Below, piece by piece: positions 11,402 to 23,388 of a stretch of 64,000 nt of DNA. How positions within the stretch are numbered: the first letter of the stretch is position 1; the number at the start of each line of letters is the position of its first letter. The position numbers were made by a program, and so were the translations under genes. The stretch is from Dacryopinax spathularia (taxonomy: Eukaryota; Basidiomycota; Dacrymycetes; Dacrymycetales; Dacrymycetaceae): assembly GCA_037974965.1 (NCBI GenBank), contig JBBPFI010000009.1, positions 124,001-188,000 of the forward strand, given 5' to 3'. Below the pieces are notes generated by a model that was not told where the DNA came from, ran no database searches, and saw only the letters and a program-made list of their open reading frames with translations.

Positions 11402-13766
11402 TTATGCGTTAAGCTTGAGCACGAACAGCCCCCTCTCCATCGAGTTGAGCAGCAAGTAGCCGCTCTCGAAATAGGGATAGACGCTCCATGAGCCGCCGAA
11501 TTCGACCACGCCTCCGACGGCGTCGTCTTCGGGCGACACTGCATACGTGTGGATCAGCATTTTACTACGCTGAAGGGGATAGGAAGGGAGGGACGTACCG
11601 TCGAAGAACCCAACCTCGCGGAACGATTCGCCCGACGGGTCCTTCGCAACGCTCGAGACATCGACGATCTATCCCCCAACAGCACATCAGCCATCTACCC
11701 ACTTCGGCAGAAGAAAATGAAAGACGTACCCTCAGCCCGCTCTTGTAGTTCGACTCATACGCCAGTCCGTTCTGCACCATGATTAGCACGATCTCCACCA
11801 ACAGGCGGAGATAAGAGAAGAGTATGGAGTGTAAGAGTTGAAGGTGGATGGTGGAGGGGAGGGAAGAAAAAGGGAGAGGGACGTACGTGAACATAAAGAT
11901 TATGGTCGATCGACTTGACGGGCGACTTGTAGTACCCCGTCAGGACGGGCTTCTCGAGGCTGCGGATATCCCAGATGTACGTGATGGTGTGGTTTTCGGC
12001 TGCCCAGCCTGTGACGCATTCATATCAGCTCGGTTCTCCCGTGCTCAGAGCTAGGCCGCAAGGCGGGAAAGAGGGAGAGGGAGAGGAGCTGAAGAGAGGG
12101 TGGAAAGGAAGGGTAGGAGAGCGAAAGACAAGGTGCGGGAAAGGAAGTGGCGGTGGCGGACAGAGATGAGAAGAGCAAGGGAAGGAGAAGTACCCACCCC
12201 TCCTCGAAATCTCATCCAACTCATCATCCAACAACAGCCAGCTCTGGTCCCTCTCATCGACCACCCACCCCTGATGCGAATACGTCACGCCATAATAGGG
12301 CGTCCTGCTGATTATTTTCGAGTTGCTGGGGTCGGTGATGTCCCAGATGGTGAGGCTGTCTTCGGCATAGGCGTAGCAGACGTCTCGGTTTTCGTAGGCA
12401 TGATCGGGGCCGTGGTAGGTTAGGCATTGGGCGCTGCGGGCAGAGAGTCTTGGTTAGCCTCAAAGCCGAAATTCCCTTCGGACAGAGTAGGAAAGGGAAG
12501 GGGAGGAGGCAAGCAGAGGAGATAGAGGAGAAGAGAGCCAGAGAAGCAGCAGGGAGAGACGACAGGAAGAAGAAGGCGGACAGGACGCACTCATGTACAT
12601 AACCATCCTCCCCCGCACACCCCACCTCAACCGGCTTCTCCGGATCCGTAACGTCAAAAAAGATCAGCCCGGCCCTACACGTCCCGTTCCTCGGCGTCGA
12701 CCCGACCGCGGCGATAAGGTTCTTCGATTCGTGGGCGACGATGTTGTGTGATCTGCCTTCGGGGAGGGGGAGGAGGGCGGTCAGGTTGGTTGTGAGGAAC
12801 GTTTTGGGGCCGGTGCGGAGGCTCGTGTCCAATAACTGTTACCCAGGTATCAGCGTTGCTCTGAGGGGCTTCGGCGAGAAGAGATGAGATGAGATGGGGA
12901 GAGGGGACGTACTTGGGTCAAGTCGAACACCTGCACCCCATGTCCCTCCGCCTCACTCCCGATATAAGCGTAGTCCCCAATAACCTTTATATCCCTCCAA
13001 ATGCTCGTCACGCTCTGAGTGCCCAGCCTGCCCAGGTAGACGACGTCCAGCCCTCCCGAGTGGGTGGGGACGAGCTCGACGAAGGCTGTGCCGTCCATTT
13101 GGCCTATGAGGCCGAATTCCCGGCCTTGGTGGGACCAGCCCCAGATGTCGTTGCCGATCTGGGTTGTGCGTCAGTGTCATCCTCGTTCACTACTCTGACC
13201 AGGGCAAGACAAGGGCAACAGGGAGGGATGGGGAGCAGGAGGAAGAGCAGAAAGGGGAGAGGGAGGCAAAAGGAAAGGAGGAGGCAGAAGAGGAAGTCCT
13301 GGAAGAGGAGACCCACCCGCTCAGTACTGCCCATCAGCGCATGCGGCAAGAAATAAGCCAAATCAACATTCCTGCACGCATACGTGCTCCTCTCGTCCCT
13401 CAGATCCCCCGAAAATCCCCCATCACACGGCGTATACGTCCTAATCGGGTCGAGGGTCATCGTCCCCCAGTTCAGCGGCGGGGACGGGGGCGGAGCTGGG
13501 GTCGGGTCGTCCTCCGGATCGGCTACCATCGTCGCAGACCCAGAGCCTGCGCAGTGGGGACGGACGGAGCCGCGCATCTCAGCGACGGCAGCGGCCATCT
13601 TGTCCATCAATTTCATGTGGATGTGGCCTTCTTCGTACGCTTCTTTGGGCGCGAAGAAGTCGGTGTGGTGGTTGAACACCACTTCGGAGGCGCGCCGGGG
13701 GGTGGTGGCTACGCCATTAACGGCAGAGGCAGCGAGGAGGAGAGGGAGGAGGGATAGGCGGCGCAT
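11402..13766 (-). CDS. secreted LVIVD-repeat / choice-of-anchor B beta-propeller protein
   Basis: Exons 13766-13317, 13158-12913, 12835-12591, 12433-12198, 12008-11887, 11771-11730, 11668-11599 and 11538-11402 give 515 residues. The N-terminus MRRLSLLPLLLAASAVNGVA is a clear signal peptide. The rest matches the family annotated as choice-of-anchor B or LVIVD-repeat proteins: STERIGNDIWGW, GREFGLIG, GTAFVELV, VHDAQC, YHGPDHAYE, LTIWDITD, HQGWVVDE, NGLAYESNYKSGLRIVDV and REVGFFDV. These repeats build an extracellular beta-propeller whose ligand is unknown. The seven introns are unusually varied in size for this window (from about 60 up to 189 nt). No membrane anchor is visible at the C-terminus, so the product is probably secreted or bound to the wall. 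Confidence 0.88.
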
Positions 13767-14893
13767 GACTACTTCTCCTGCTGTTGCTGGTGGGTGGGGT
13801 GCTGGACCTCAAGAAGGGAACCAGCCAGGAGGGACGATAACTCCCTCATGGGTATATATGCACCCCTCATAACAGCGCAGTAATGACTCGTGTGCATATG
13901 TCGCATGTGAGTGTGCCTTGTGGGGTACCCGGTATATGATGAGCTTATCAGTCCTTCGTTATCGTAGTCATGGAGGGAGGGACCGCGTGCGATGCCCGAG
14001 GCGCGGAGACGCGTCATTATTGCGGCGTTCGGTGAGGGGTTATTGAACCATAGTCGGGTTCCGAATCCGGGGGGAGTTGATCGAGGCTATAACTGGTACT
14101 GTATCGGTTGCGTGCTTTTGGCGTTTGCGGGGATACAGGGGAGGTGCTTGGATAGGTGCGGAGGTTGGAATGCCGCTGGGCAGCTGTAAAGGGCGGGGCG
14201 GGTTCTGGCAGGATTGGCGGTGATGGTTTGTTGGTGCGGTCGGCGGTAATGAAATCGGCGTTAACTCGGTGCTTCATCGAGAACAGGCCACCGCAAGGAC
14301 TGCGTGGCTCTTCGGCAATGGCAGAGCTTGTAGACAGCAGGCAGCCTATGCTCTAGCGAGCGAGTGATACTCAACTCTTACCCCTATCTCCTTTTGCAGA
14401 GTGTCCCCCCGTTAGTTGTTGCACGTATGGTCGGAGATAAGCATTGTCTTCCCCGTTTTTGAAGGGACCGCGGTAAGTTCATAGCTGGTCTCCGATGGGT
14501 CGGAATTCGAGGACAGGATTAACAGATTCAAGACGAAAAAAATCAGGAATCGGTGGCTACCGCGCAGCCCGATAAATGAAGCGAGAAGAAGACGTTGTTA
14601 CAACCGAACAATAGTTGTTCTCGGACATAACCCCTCCCAATCCCCCTCTATCTCCGACCGACCCAAACTGCCTCGCGCCTCGCGCTCACCGTCCCTCCTC
14701 CCGTGCTCGCTGTCCACCTCACCTCCGCCCCCACATCTCACATCCCACATCATCCACACCGCACGCACACCCCGCCATCAAACGGGCAACATCGCCCAAC
14801 ATCGCCAGTATAGCACCCCCCCTCATCCTCCTCTCTCTATTCTTTCTCTCCCTCGCTGTCCTCTTTCCCCGATTACGTTCCAAGAGTAGAGAG
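13767..14893. other. intergenic, divergent promoters
   Basis: About 1.1 kb between the divergent LVIVD-repeat gene and DCN1. Small open frames on both strands overlap and lack recognisable features. A pyrimidine-rich stretch at 14,640-14,880 directly precedes the DCN1 start, as is common in fungal promoters. Confidence 0.5.
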
Positions 14894-16341
14894 ATGAGTC
14901 GGCCTGTCGTACGTCCCCGCTGCCACTCCTTCGGTTGAAGGAGAAGAGGAATGCTGATGTCTGAGTGGTGTGAAGAAAGCAACGAAGCTGTCGAATGCGC
15001 AGAGGGATCAGTTGACTGCTCAGTTTCAGGCTATTACGGGGACTACGTGCGTCCGTCCTCCTCCATCTCCCCTCCACCACACTTCCGTTCCTGCGCACCG
15101 TCTCCTTCCTCTCTCCCTCTGTGTTCCTCATTTCCCCTTTTTACGACCCTTGCCCCTTCCTTCTATGTCCTCGCTCTTTCCTTGCTATCATCCTGAGATC
15201 CGAGGGCAAGAGCGCAAGCTAACCACCCCCTCGCAGAATCCAAGACGCCACCAAAGTGCTCAAGAAATACAACTACAACATCAACAACGCCGTCGACGCC
15301 TTCTTCAGTAATCCGGCTGGCCTCCTGGGGGGCCAGAGCGCAGCCGCAAGTGCGCAGAAACTGGGTCAGGTGTTCGATAAGTACAAAGGTCTGCCTTTCC
15401 TCTCCCCTCCTCTCCTCTTCTCTTCTCTGCTCTTCTCTTCTGTCCTCTTCTCTTGGTTCCTGTGCGGGAGTCATTATGGAAATCGTATGGGAAGTTGATG
15501 CTGATACGTGATGCAGACCCGGACGGAGATAGGATAGGGATTGATGGCACGATCAAGCTCTGCCAGGATTTGGACGTCTCGCCTGAAGATGTGGTGCTCC
15601 TTGCTATTGCGTATGAATGCAAGTGCCCCGGAGTGGGAGAGTTCACGAGGGAAGGTTGGATCGCGGGGTTACAGTCTCTCAAGTGCGTCCCTGCTCATGC
15701 TACCTACCGTCGGGCATGGGGGAATGCACCGGTGGTTGGGATTGTTGTAGGTGCTGACGAGATTGCGTGAACAGCTGCGACTCCATCGACTCCCTCCGGC
15801 GCGCCCTCCCCTCCCTCCGCCAACGACTCCTCACCGACCCAGACTACTTCCGCTCCGTCTACCTCTCCACATTCACATTCGCCAAAGCGCCCGACTCGCG
15901 CGTCCTCCCGCTCGAAACCGCACTCGACTATCAACGTCTCCTCATCTTGCCCGCTTTGGCGCTGGGACAGAGAGGCGCGCTGGCGAGCCAGAATCCGCCG
16001 GGGTTTGGGGAGAGGGAGTTTGGCTGGTGGGAGGAGTTTTTGGGGGGGAGCGGGGTGAAGGCTATGACGAAGGATGTGTGGAATAATGTGTGTCTTTTTT
16101 CTTCCCCTCGACCCTTTTTACTACTTGCTAAATGTGGGATAGTTTATCGACTTTGTGAAGCAGATCGATGCGGGGTTCTTGACGCATGATCTGGATGGTA
16201 CGCCCTACCTTCTCACTCTCTCGGTTGGAATTGACTGACTGATCGTATGATCCAGCGGCCTGGCCATCAGTGATCGACGACTTTGTAGAGTACGCGAAGA
16301 AGCGGGCCGTCACGGGCGGCGGGGCGGATATGCAGGAATGA
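14894..16341 (+). CDS. DCN1: DCN1-like cullin neddylation scaffold
   Basis: DCN1 is a scaffold-type E3 that binds Ubc12 and cullins and promotes transfer of Nedd8. Exons 14894-14908, 14976-15046, 15237-15388, 15517-15682, 15775-16087, 16143-16197 and 16256-16341 give 285 residues, the usual size. A UBA-like N-terminal domain is seen (LSNAQRDQLTAQF, ATKVLKKYNYNINNAVDAFF). The potentiating-neddylation (PONY) domain follows (GIDGTIKLCQDLDVSPEDVVLLAIAY, FTREGWIAGL, ALDYQRLLILPALALG) and ends WPSVIDDFVEYAKK. The first exon holds five codons. The gene is single and complete, with no sign of damage. Confidence 0.93.
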
Positions 16342-16697
16342 TCGGCTCAGCGGGCAGGAGAGGCAGTGACAGGGTATCATCTTGCAGTCCAGTAGATTTG
16401 TGACAGGTCAGTATCAGTTAACAAGGAAGACGTTCGTTGTTGTACCCCGTCCACCTGCACACCTTCGCCCTTCAACAGCGCATAGCGTTGAGCACGCACA
16501 CGACTACACATCCGAGAATGAGAACGGAGTCATCAATCCTCCTCACTCGATTTACACGGGCTTCCGAATACATCCGCTGATGACGCCCAAACTTGCGTTG
16601 AAAAACCGCGGTCCCTGAGACGCGCCTCCAAACTGAACACCTTTGTACATTCCTCTCGTTCGCCTTTCATTTCAGCCCAACATCCTTTCAAGCAGTC

Positions 16698-18643
16698 ATG
16701 GCACCTAGTACACCCAAGATACCCGCAACATCTACACCAACATCACCCCGTTCGCCTACAGCAGCACGCTCACCCACTTCCCCCTCACCCAGATCAGCAC
16801 AAACAACATTATCAGCCAAACCACTCCGACCCGCCCACCTCCCCAATCCACTCCATCTCCCCGAGATCCTAGGGATCATATTCACCCACCTCCCCACGCC
16901 CGACCTCGCCCAGTGTCTTGCAGTCTCGAGGCTCTGGTTCGACTGTGCGGTCCAGGGGTTGTATAGACATGTGAGGATGGTGGATCTGTTGAGGGTTGTT
17001 GAGGTGGGGAGGAAGGAGGGGGGTCCTAGACTTGTAAGCTTTTTATTGGTTTGAGGTGGGGAGGCGCGGGCTGATGCAGGTGTAGGGACAGTTTGTAGTA
17101 ACTTTACAGGATGTGGAGAGGTTGCAGAAATACGGTACGTCTCCCCTCCTCTCTTCCAGCTGATCGCAGATGCTGATAAGGAGAGATAGCACCGCACATC
17201 ACCACCCTCTCCCTCAGCTCACAAGAACAAAAACATCGCGACGTGCGACACGCCTGGAAAGCCTCTGGCCGGTCCTACGCCCTCGTCCCGTTGGACCCGC
17301 TGGACCAATTCTCCCAGCTCTTGACACAATGGCATCACCTCGCCTTCTCTCATCCTCAGTTCCTGCCCTCTCACAGGCAGCTGCGGGAGGGCGAGGTACC
17401 GACTCTACAAGATCTTTTCCCCCGCCTACGCGGCCTAAAGGGAGCTTTTGGGATAGACGACGAGCTCGGCGCTCTCGTCTCGCTGGACTTCACCCTCCCT
17501 CTGGACAGCCCGAGCGCATTCATAAACGGCCTCACATACCCTTTCCTAGCCGCCTACACGTACAACATGGAACGCGAACTCCGCGGATTCGAGCTCCTCC
17601 TCCGCTCTTCCGAAGCCTACGCCTGCCTAACAGAAATATGGCCCTACTTCTTCTTCCATCTCCGGCAATCAGCCACCATGAAGTCCCTCGAGATATGCGC
17701 GATGTGGGAGCAAAAGACGGAGGATGCGGTCGATTGGCGCGCGAGGTGGCAGGAGGACGCCAGCGTCCCCTACCCGGAGAAGAAGTGCTCGCTCAAGAGG
17801 CTTATTTTGAGAGCGCCGAAACCGCATCAGTTGCTCGAGAAGCTTTTGAGTGAGGATATGTTGGGACCGACGATGCCGGAGTTGGAGAGTGTATATTTTG
17901 GAGTGGAGGATGAGGTGCAGGTCGAGGAATGGGAGATGAGCGAGGAGGAAGATGAGGAAGGGTTGCTGCATCCGTTCGCAATCGACGAAGATATGTCCGA
18001 CGACGACCAGGACGGGCACGGTCATGGGCACGGGAGCGAGGATGAGGACGGACATGGGCATGCGCATGGAGAGGAGGAGGAGACGAGCACGGATGAGACG
18101 GAGAGCGAGGATACGGACGTTACGACCGATTCGTCCGTCTCTGGCTCTGGCGGCTCAGGGTCAGAGGGGGCTTCCGTCTCTGAGGCATCGGGGTCAGGGG
18201 ATGATGCGCATTTCCACGATGCGTCCATGTCTGGCTCTCCTGTCTCTCAGCACGGCCACCAAGACCATGGTGGAGAAGGAGAAGGGGAAGAAGGCTCGGA
18301 ATGGCAGACGGAAGATGAGATCCAAGTAGACGAATCCGAGGCCGCAGCGGCCGAAGCGTTGTTTGCGGAAGGAGAGCTCCTCCCCGGCCGGCTACCAGCG
18401 TACTTCGAAGAAGCCTATAAACCTCCACCTGGAGTAAGGTACTCTATTCAGCTGAGGGATGGGCGGGTGCTGGGCAGACTGTGTGCGATTCTGGCGAGGG
18501 GATGTCCGGCTCTCAAGAGGGTGGGCTGGGATGGGAGGGGGTTGGCGAGGGTTGGAGCGGGGTGGGGGTGGGAGGGGATGAGTGTGCGGGGGAGGGCGGA
18601 GGTGCTCGAGAAGGAGATTAGGCGGGTTCTGGATGGCAGGTAG
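16698..18643 (+). CDS. F-box protein with acidic, His-rich tract
   Basis: Exons 16698-17033, 17086-17134 and 17190-18643 give 612 residues. After a Ser/Thr/Pro-rich N-terminus, residues of about 52-95 hold an F-box: LHLPEILGIIFTHLPTPDLAQCLAVSRLW. This implies a substrate receptor of an SCF ubiquitin ligase. A weakly leucine-rich middle follows. At about residues 360-510 there is a long Asp/Glu/Ser/Thr tract with repeated Gly-His units (GHGHGHGSEDEDGHGHAHG), which could bind metal. The C-terminus is basic. The acidic part aside, the architecture is typical of basidiomycete F-box genes. The substrate is unknown. Confidence 0.75.
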
Positions 18644-19213
18644 GCGGCATGGGTGGATAGGACAGTGGGAGACGGTACATGAAACGACTCACATGCTTAC
18701 AGTATCTTCTTGGCCTTTTTATTACACTTTTCTTCGTGGATACATTGCACGCTGCACACAGCCTCCAGTAGGGTTATACAATAGCTCGCTCACTAATGAT
18801 TTCACCTGTTTATGGATATTGCAAGCACCAAGCCGCTGCAGGGTAACAGAACGATACCCGCCTACCGTAGCGGAGTTAATGCCGCTCTCTCAACCTTTAT
18901 CTCCGCCAACCGGCTCAGAGCTGTCGGCGATCGAACTCAACGACTTACAACCAACACCGCCACCCAAAAAGAACCAGCGCGAACCCGTCCCTGACCCCTG
19001 CGCACGTGTGCGAATCCTCAGGGTTCGAGGGCGGGAAACTCGGGATTCAGCTGGAACTGCACCGAGAGGCTTGGAGTCGTGCTGCGTGGCGCTCGCAGAT
19101 GCGCTGTTGGGTTTTCACCTGCACCTGCTTGGAGACGTGTTACTTTTCGTTTTTGCTAGTGCTTTCGGTTTTGCTCTTCGCCGACGACAAGCAGACCCAG
19201 AGGACAGGACAGG
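18644..19213. other. intergenic
   Basis: About 570 bp between two plus-strand genes. Open frames continue from the neighbours without recognisable features. Promoter of the downstream membrane protein gene is expected here. Confidence 0.5.
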
Positions 19214-20316
19214 ATGGCTGACGCTCCACCCGCCACGGCGCCCGCACCCGCACCGGCAGCGCAGGGAGGGGTTACTCTGCCGGGTAACTTGCACGATGCG
19301 AAAGACGGGCCGATCATCAAGATTCGCCTGTTCGAGCCTCAGGACCTGAAGGAAGTGAGGTTGTTGTTAGGGTATGGAGTGATGGAGCAGCTAGCTATCG
19401 CCAACACGCTTCGTACGTCCCCGCCGCGGCCCGAGTGCACTGCTGGAATGGATGGCTGACACGAAAGACAGTGTACACCAACCTATACGTGATCGCCCTC
19501 TGGCTCGCCCTCTCCAGCATGATGATCCAGCTCCTCTCCTGGTGGCCTTCCCCCTCCGGCCCCGCTTGGACATGGCTCCTCCCTCTCCCGGCACTCGCAT
19601 CCTGCGCCGTCCCGATCCTATTCATAATCGACTGGCTGAACCGCGCCTATTTCGAGCATCTTGTCAGGCATGTGCTGGCGAGGGAAGACATGATGCACGT
19701 CCGGGAGTATTATGGCAAGGTGGAGGGGAGCGCGTTTTGGGTGTTGGTGTATAAGGGGAACCCGATTGGGTGCGTGGCGACGGATACGTATAAGCCGGCG
19801 AGCGAGTTGAAGGGCTTGGACGAGCTGAAGGCGGAGCGGGAGGCGCGTGAGAAACTCGAGAAGGAGCAGAAGGAAGGAGAAGGCGTGCAGACGCGTTCGC
19901 GGTCGAAGGCGAAGAAGAAGAAGGAGCAGCGGGCGGAGAAGCAGGAAGAGGAGAAGGATGAGGAAGAGAAACTCGAGCCGGGCCAAGTCGTCTACGTCCG
20001 ACACTTCCACCTCGACTCCCCCTACCGCCCGACCTACATCCAAAACGACCTCTTCGCGCACGCGCTCAACCACGCCTTCACCTCCGCCCCAACCGTCCAA
20101 AAGGCCTACCTGCGCGTCTCGCGCCTCACGCCCTGGCTGCAGGAAGTAAGCCGGACGATGGGCATGGAGAGGTGTGATGGTCCGCCGGGCGCGATCGACC
20201 TGAATAAGGAGGGGCTCTGGAGGGGGTTGCAGAGACATAGGGAGTGGTGGGTTGGCGTGGATCGGGAGACGTGGGAGAAGAGGTATGAGGAGATGAGGGA
20301 GTTGCATGGACTGTAA
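19214..20316 (+). CDS. two-pass membrane protein with possible acetyltransferase-like region
   Basis: Exons 19214-19412 and 19472-20316 give 347 residues. The segment KIRLFEPQDLKEVRLLLGYGVMEQL resembles the start of a GNAT fold. Two hydrophobic segments follow (NLYVIALWLALSSMMIQLL, and WLLPLPALASCAVPILFIIDWL). Next come FWVLVYKGNPIGCVA, a 60-residue Lys/Glu-rich insert and VVYVRHFHLDSPYRPTYIQNDLFAHAL. This order resembles membrane-anchored NAT8-like or Pho86-like proteins whose GNAT strands are interrupted by transmembrane helices and a charged loop. I cannot see a convincing acetyl-CoA-binding R/QxxGxG/A motif, so catalytic activity is doubtful. The gene is complete. Confidence 0.6.
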
Positions 20317-21238
20317 AGTGGGTCTCAGCCATGCGTATGGATGTGTCCCAGCAAACTGCGTTATATTCGTCGGGTGTGTGGTCGTTATCGGAAGGTGTTT
20401 GTCGGAGTTAATGGGTACCGAGCGTATTGTAGAGCTTTATCCATATGATATCCTCCTCTCTATCTCTGTTAGAGCACCTTCCCTGCCCAATGCTCGTCCC
20501 ATACCTCCCACGGACGACAGGCTGACCTGTTCAAGCAAAGAAACAACGAATAAGTTACACGTATCAACAGTTCTTAACGCCGAGTACTAACGCCGAGTAC
20601 TAATGCCGACGCGCTTCCTCCTCTCCGTTCTATAGCTTCGGAACGGCGGCACTGGGACAGGAGCGGCTCCTCCGTTGCCGTGGTTCCTTTTCCTGCTTGT
20701 ATATCCTAGGCCTGCTTTGTGCACTACTCCGGTTTGGCCGGGCGACAATGTACTGGGTTTTGTCTACTTGGGCATAAGGCCGACGCCGATCCACTGGCTA
20801 ACGCCGATGATGAACGAACAACTAAGGCCGACGCGGCACGAACGACTAAAGCCGACACGTTTGCCACCTTTGCCACCACAAGTAAGGAAGGAGGACAAGC
20901 CTAAAGGCGTTCTCAAGCTTCCGATCCAACAAGAGGCAGATACAGGTACAGCTGGACGTCCATCTCCCAAGAAGGTCGAGCGCGGCAGAGAAGCAGGTGC
21001 AGAAGCAGGTGGTGACAGGAAGGAAGGGGTGCTCATACTCGGTGTTCGTTATTTCCTACAGTATCGTTAACGCCGGCACTAAGGCGGACGTTGGATTCAC
21101 TCCCCCCCACCATCCCTTTTTCTCCACATCTCTTTCAGTTTCCTTTTTTTAGTTTATTCCTACATCCTCGTCCCATCCCAGTGCTTCCTCTCTGTCCATC
21201 CTGGAAGAGCCGTGCACGTCAGCACAGATCGACCCACT
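20317..21238. other. intergenic with repeated CTAANGCCGA motifs
   Basis: About 920 bp between convergent genes. The part from about 20,570 to 21,080 contains roughly nine dispersed copies of a degenerate motif CTAANGCCGA. No gene is supported. Confidence 0.6.
20572..21085. repeat. dispersed degenerate CTAANGCCGA motif array
   Basis: Copies read, for example, TTAACGCCGAGTAC, ACTAACGCCGAGTAC, ACTAATGCCGACG, ATAAGGCCGACG, GCTAACGCCGATG, ACTAAGGCCGACG, ACTAAAGCCGACA, GTTAACGCCGGCA and ACTAAGGCGGACG, all in the plus direction. Two adjacent copies are perfect repeats of CTAACGCCGAGTA. Spacing is irregular, so this is not a simple satellite. Confidence 0.7.
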
Positions 21239-23024
21239 CTACTCCACCTCCCTCGTCTCCAGGACATCAAAGTGCCCCGGCCTGTAAAGCAACGCGATCT
21301 CATGCATCCCCTCGGCCTCCCCGACCTCGCTCTCAAACGTCACAAAGTCCACTTTCTCCTGCTCGGCCTCTTCCCCTGTCCCTCCTCCCGCTGCTCCCGA
21401 GGCGCTGTAGTCCCCAGCTGCACTAGCTCCTCCGTCGCTGTGGCCTCCAGCAGGCGAATTGTCCAGATAAGCGATCCGGACGCGAATGCGTAATGCGCGG
21501 GCGAGCGCCATCTCCTGCACATGGTCCGCCTCCTTCCCGCTCGCCTCTACTTCCCTCTCACAAAACTCCCTTACACTGAGCATCTCGCCCGTGTCCGGCG
21601 AGAAAAGGTAAGGGGTGAAGTCGTCCGCGTGCGCGCGGATGTAGGCCGAAGTGAGCAGGCGGAGGTAGACGACGATCGAGTTGGATGTTTCGGCGGTTTG
21701 GAATGCGCTGAGCAGGGCTGGGCCGGAGAGGAGGGGCGTGCTGCGGTTGGGGGGGGAGACGATGGACGTTATGAGGGTTGTGAGGGTTTCGTAGAAGTCT
21801 TCGTACTGCCGGCGGGGGGCGGCGAGCGAAGCGAGCAGCGAGCAGCGAGCGAGGGAGTGAGCGAGGACAGAGTGGATCGAGCCAGGAGGTGACGAAGTGA
21901 ACAAGCGGGCAGAACGGAAGAGCACGAGTTAGCGTGGCCCTAATATGATTGGGGGGAGTGGATAGGGACGTACGACGAGCTCCTGAAACCCAGCTTGATC
22001 GAGTAGGTTCCTTCCGTCCTGCAACGTACTCAGGGCCATGGCGACCGCCAGCGCCGGATCGGGGGCCAGGAGGAGTCTCTCCACGTAAGAAAACGCCAGC
22101 GCTGGCACACACACAACCCATCAGTCTCCCATCCTCACGGGGTCCGGGTCAAAGACCTCGACTAGAGAGAGAGGTAGAGTGGTAAGCGCACGCACAGCGA
22201 TAAAAACAATCCCCATCCCCTCTCGTCCTCCTCACCCCTCTCCACCCGACCCGTTCGAGCCATCGGAGCTTCTTGACCACTACCCGGGCACTGCCGTGCT
22301 CGTATTCCTGCTCGAGGTTCGCGAGCGGCTCGATGGGCGAGATGAGCGGACGGGAGGAGGCGGCGTCGTCTTTGAGGGATTGGGTGAGCTGGAGGATTTG
22401 GGCGTCGGTTAGGTCGGAGAGTCCTGTCGTACAGGATCGTGGGTTAGCGCTCTGCGTGTACTACGAGGGGCAGAAGGTGGCAAGCGACGCACTAGTTTCA
22501 GTGGTGATCCCGCTCGTGAGCTGCTGCGCAAGACGCTCGTTCTCCTCCTCGTCCGTCTCAAAGTTCTTGCTCCCATCGGGGAAGAGCGCCTCTTGCGGGA
22601 TATGTTCTCGTGCCTGAGCAGAATGACGATGAGCAGAAGGCGCGATCTCGCGGGACTCTTGCAGTGCCAGTTGGAGCGTGCGGGACATCTCTTGTTCGCC
22701 TGGCTGGCCTCCCCCGGCGAGGGAAGTGAGGGTGGGCACTTGACCCGGTTCGGGCTGAGGCGGGCTACCTGCTCCTCCGGCTTCAGCGGCTGAGACGGTA
22801 TGAGCGGAAGACGCAGCGTTGTTAGAGCTTTGAGGGGTATTAGGAACAAAGTAATGCATCGTCGTACTCCTGCTCCCCGGATTCCGCGGTGGTAAACTCG
22901 GCGCCTGACCAGGCTGAGGAGCCGCGGGTGAAGTGGGCGTAGGCTGGGACGGAAGAGGACGAGACGATTTTGCAGATGGAACGGTGCGTGTCGGAGCTTG
23001 AGAGGCTTGTTCTCGCGCGGGCAT
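21239..23024 (-). CDS. otubain-type deubiquitinase (peptidase C65)
   Basis: Otubains are OTU-fold cysteine proteases that cleave ubiquitin chains or inhibit E2 enzymes. Exons 23024-22493, 22423-22196, 22101-21974 and 21805-21239 give 484 residues. The catalytic Asp and Cys lie in RTRGDGDCFYR and the His in LLYRPGHFDVL. YLRLLTSAYIRAHADDFTPYLF, SVREFCEREVEASGKEADHVQEMALA and the AFSYVERLL segment fit the C65 family. An N-terminal extension of about 190 residues rich in Pro, Gln and Ser is not part of the domain. Its segment EMSRTLQLALQESREIA may be a ubiquitin-interacting helix, but that is a guess. A Gly/Ala-rich loop before the catalytic His is longer than in animal OTUB1. Confidence 0.88.
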
Positions 23025-23388
23025 TCGTGTAAGGTGTTGGGCTGCGGCGGTAGAGGGTTGGTTGATCGATGGAGGACTGATGGGCTGTTCAATCGACTAC
23101 GCTGAATGCGCTCAGCTTTGGATGACGCGCCGGGACTCAGTGTCGGAGATTACTCGCTAGTCTTGGGTCTGTTAAAGCCGCATCTCAGTTCGGACATAAG
23201 CGGCGTCGGTTCTATCACCAGTGGCGGTGCCGGTCTCCCTTCGTTGGTCCCTGAATTTTATGCAGAGGGCCGAAATTTGAGGTTTGTGAGCGCTCGTCCA
23301 CAGGGTTCGCCACTCACTGTGCATCGGCTGGCCTTTCTCTTCCTCCTGCTTCTGTGCTTATACCCTGATCTTGCTGTGGAAGATGGTC
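23025..23388. other. divergent promoter region
   Basis: About 360 bp separate the start codons of the otubain gene (-) and RPC40 (+). No other gene is supported. Confidence 0.5.

Noticed and set aside
18582-19349. A 255-codon plus-strand frame.
   Set aside because: It overlaps the end of the F-box gene and the start of the membrane-protein gene in another frame and has no recognisable feature.
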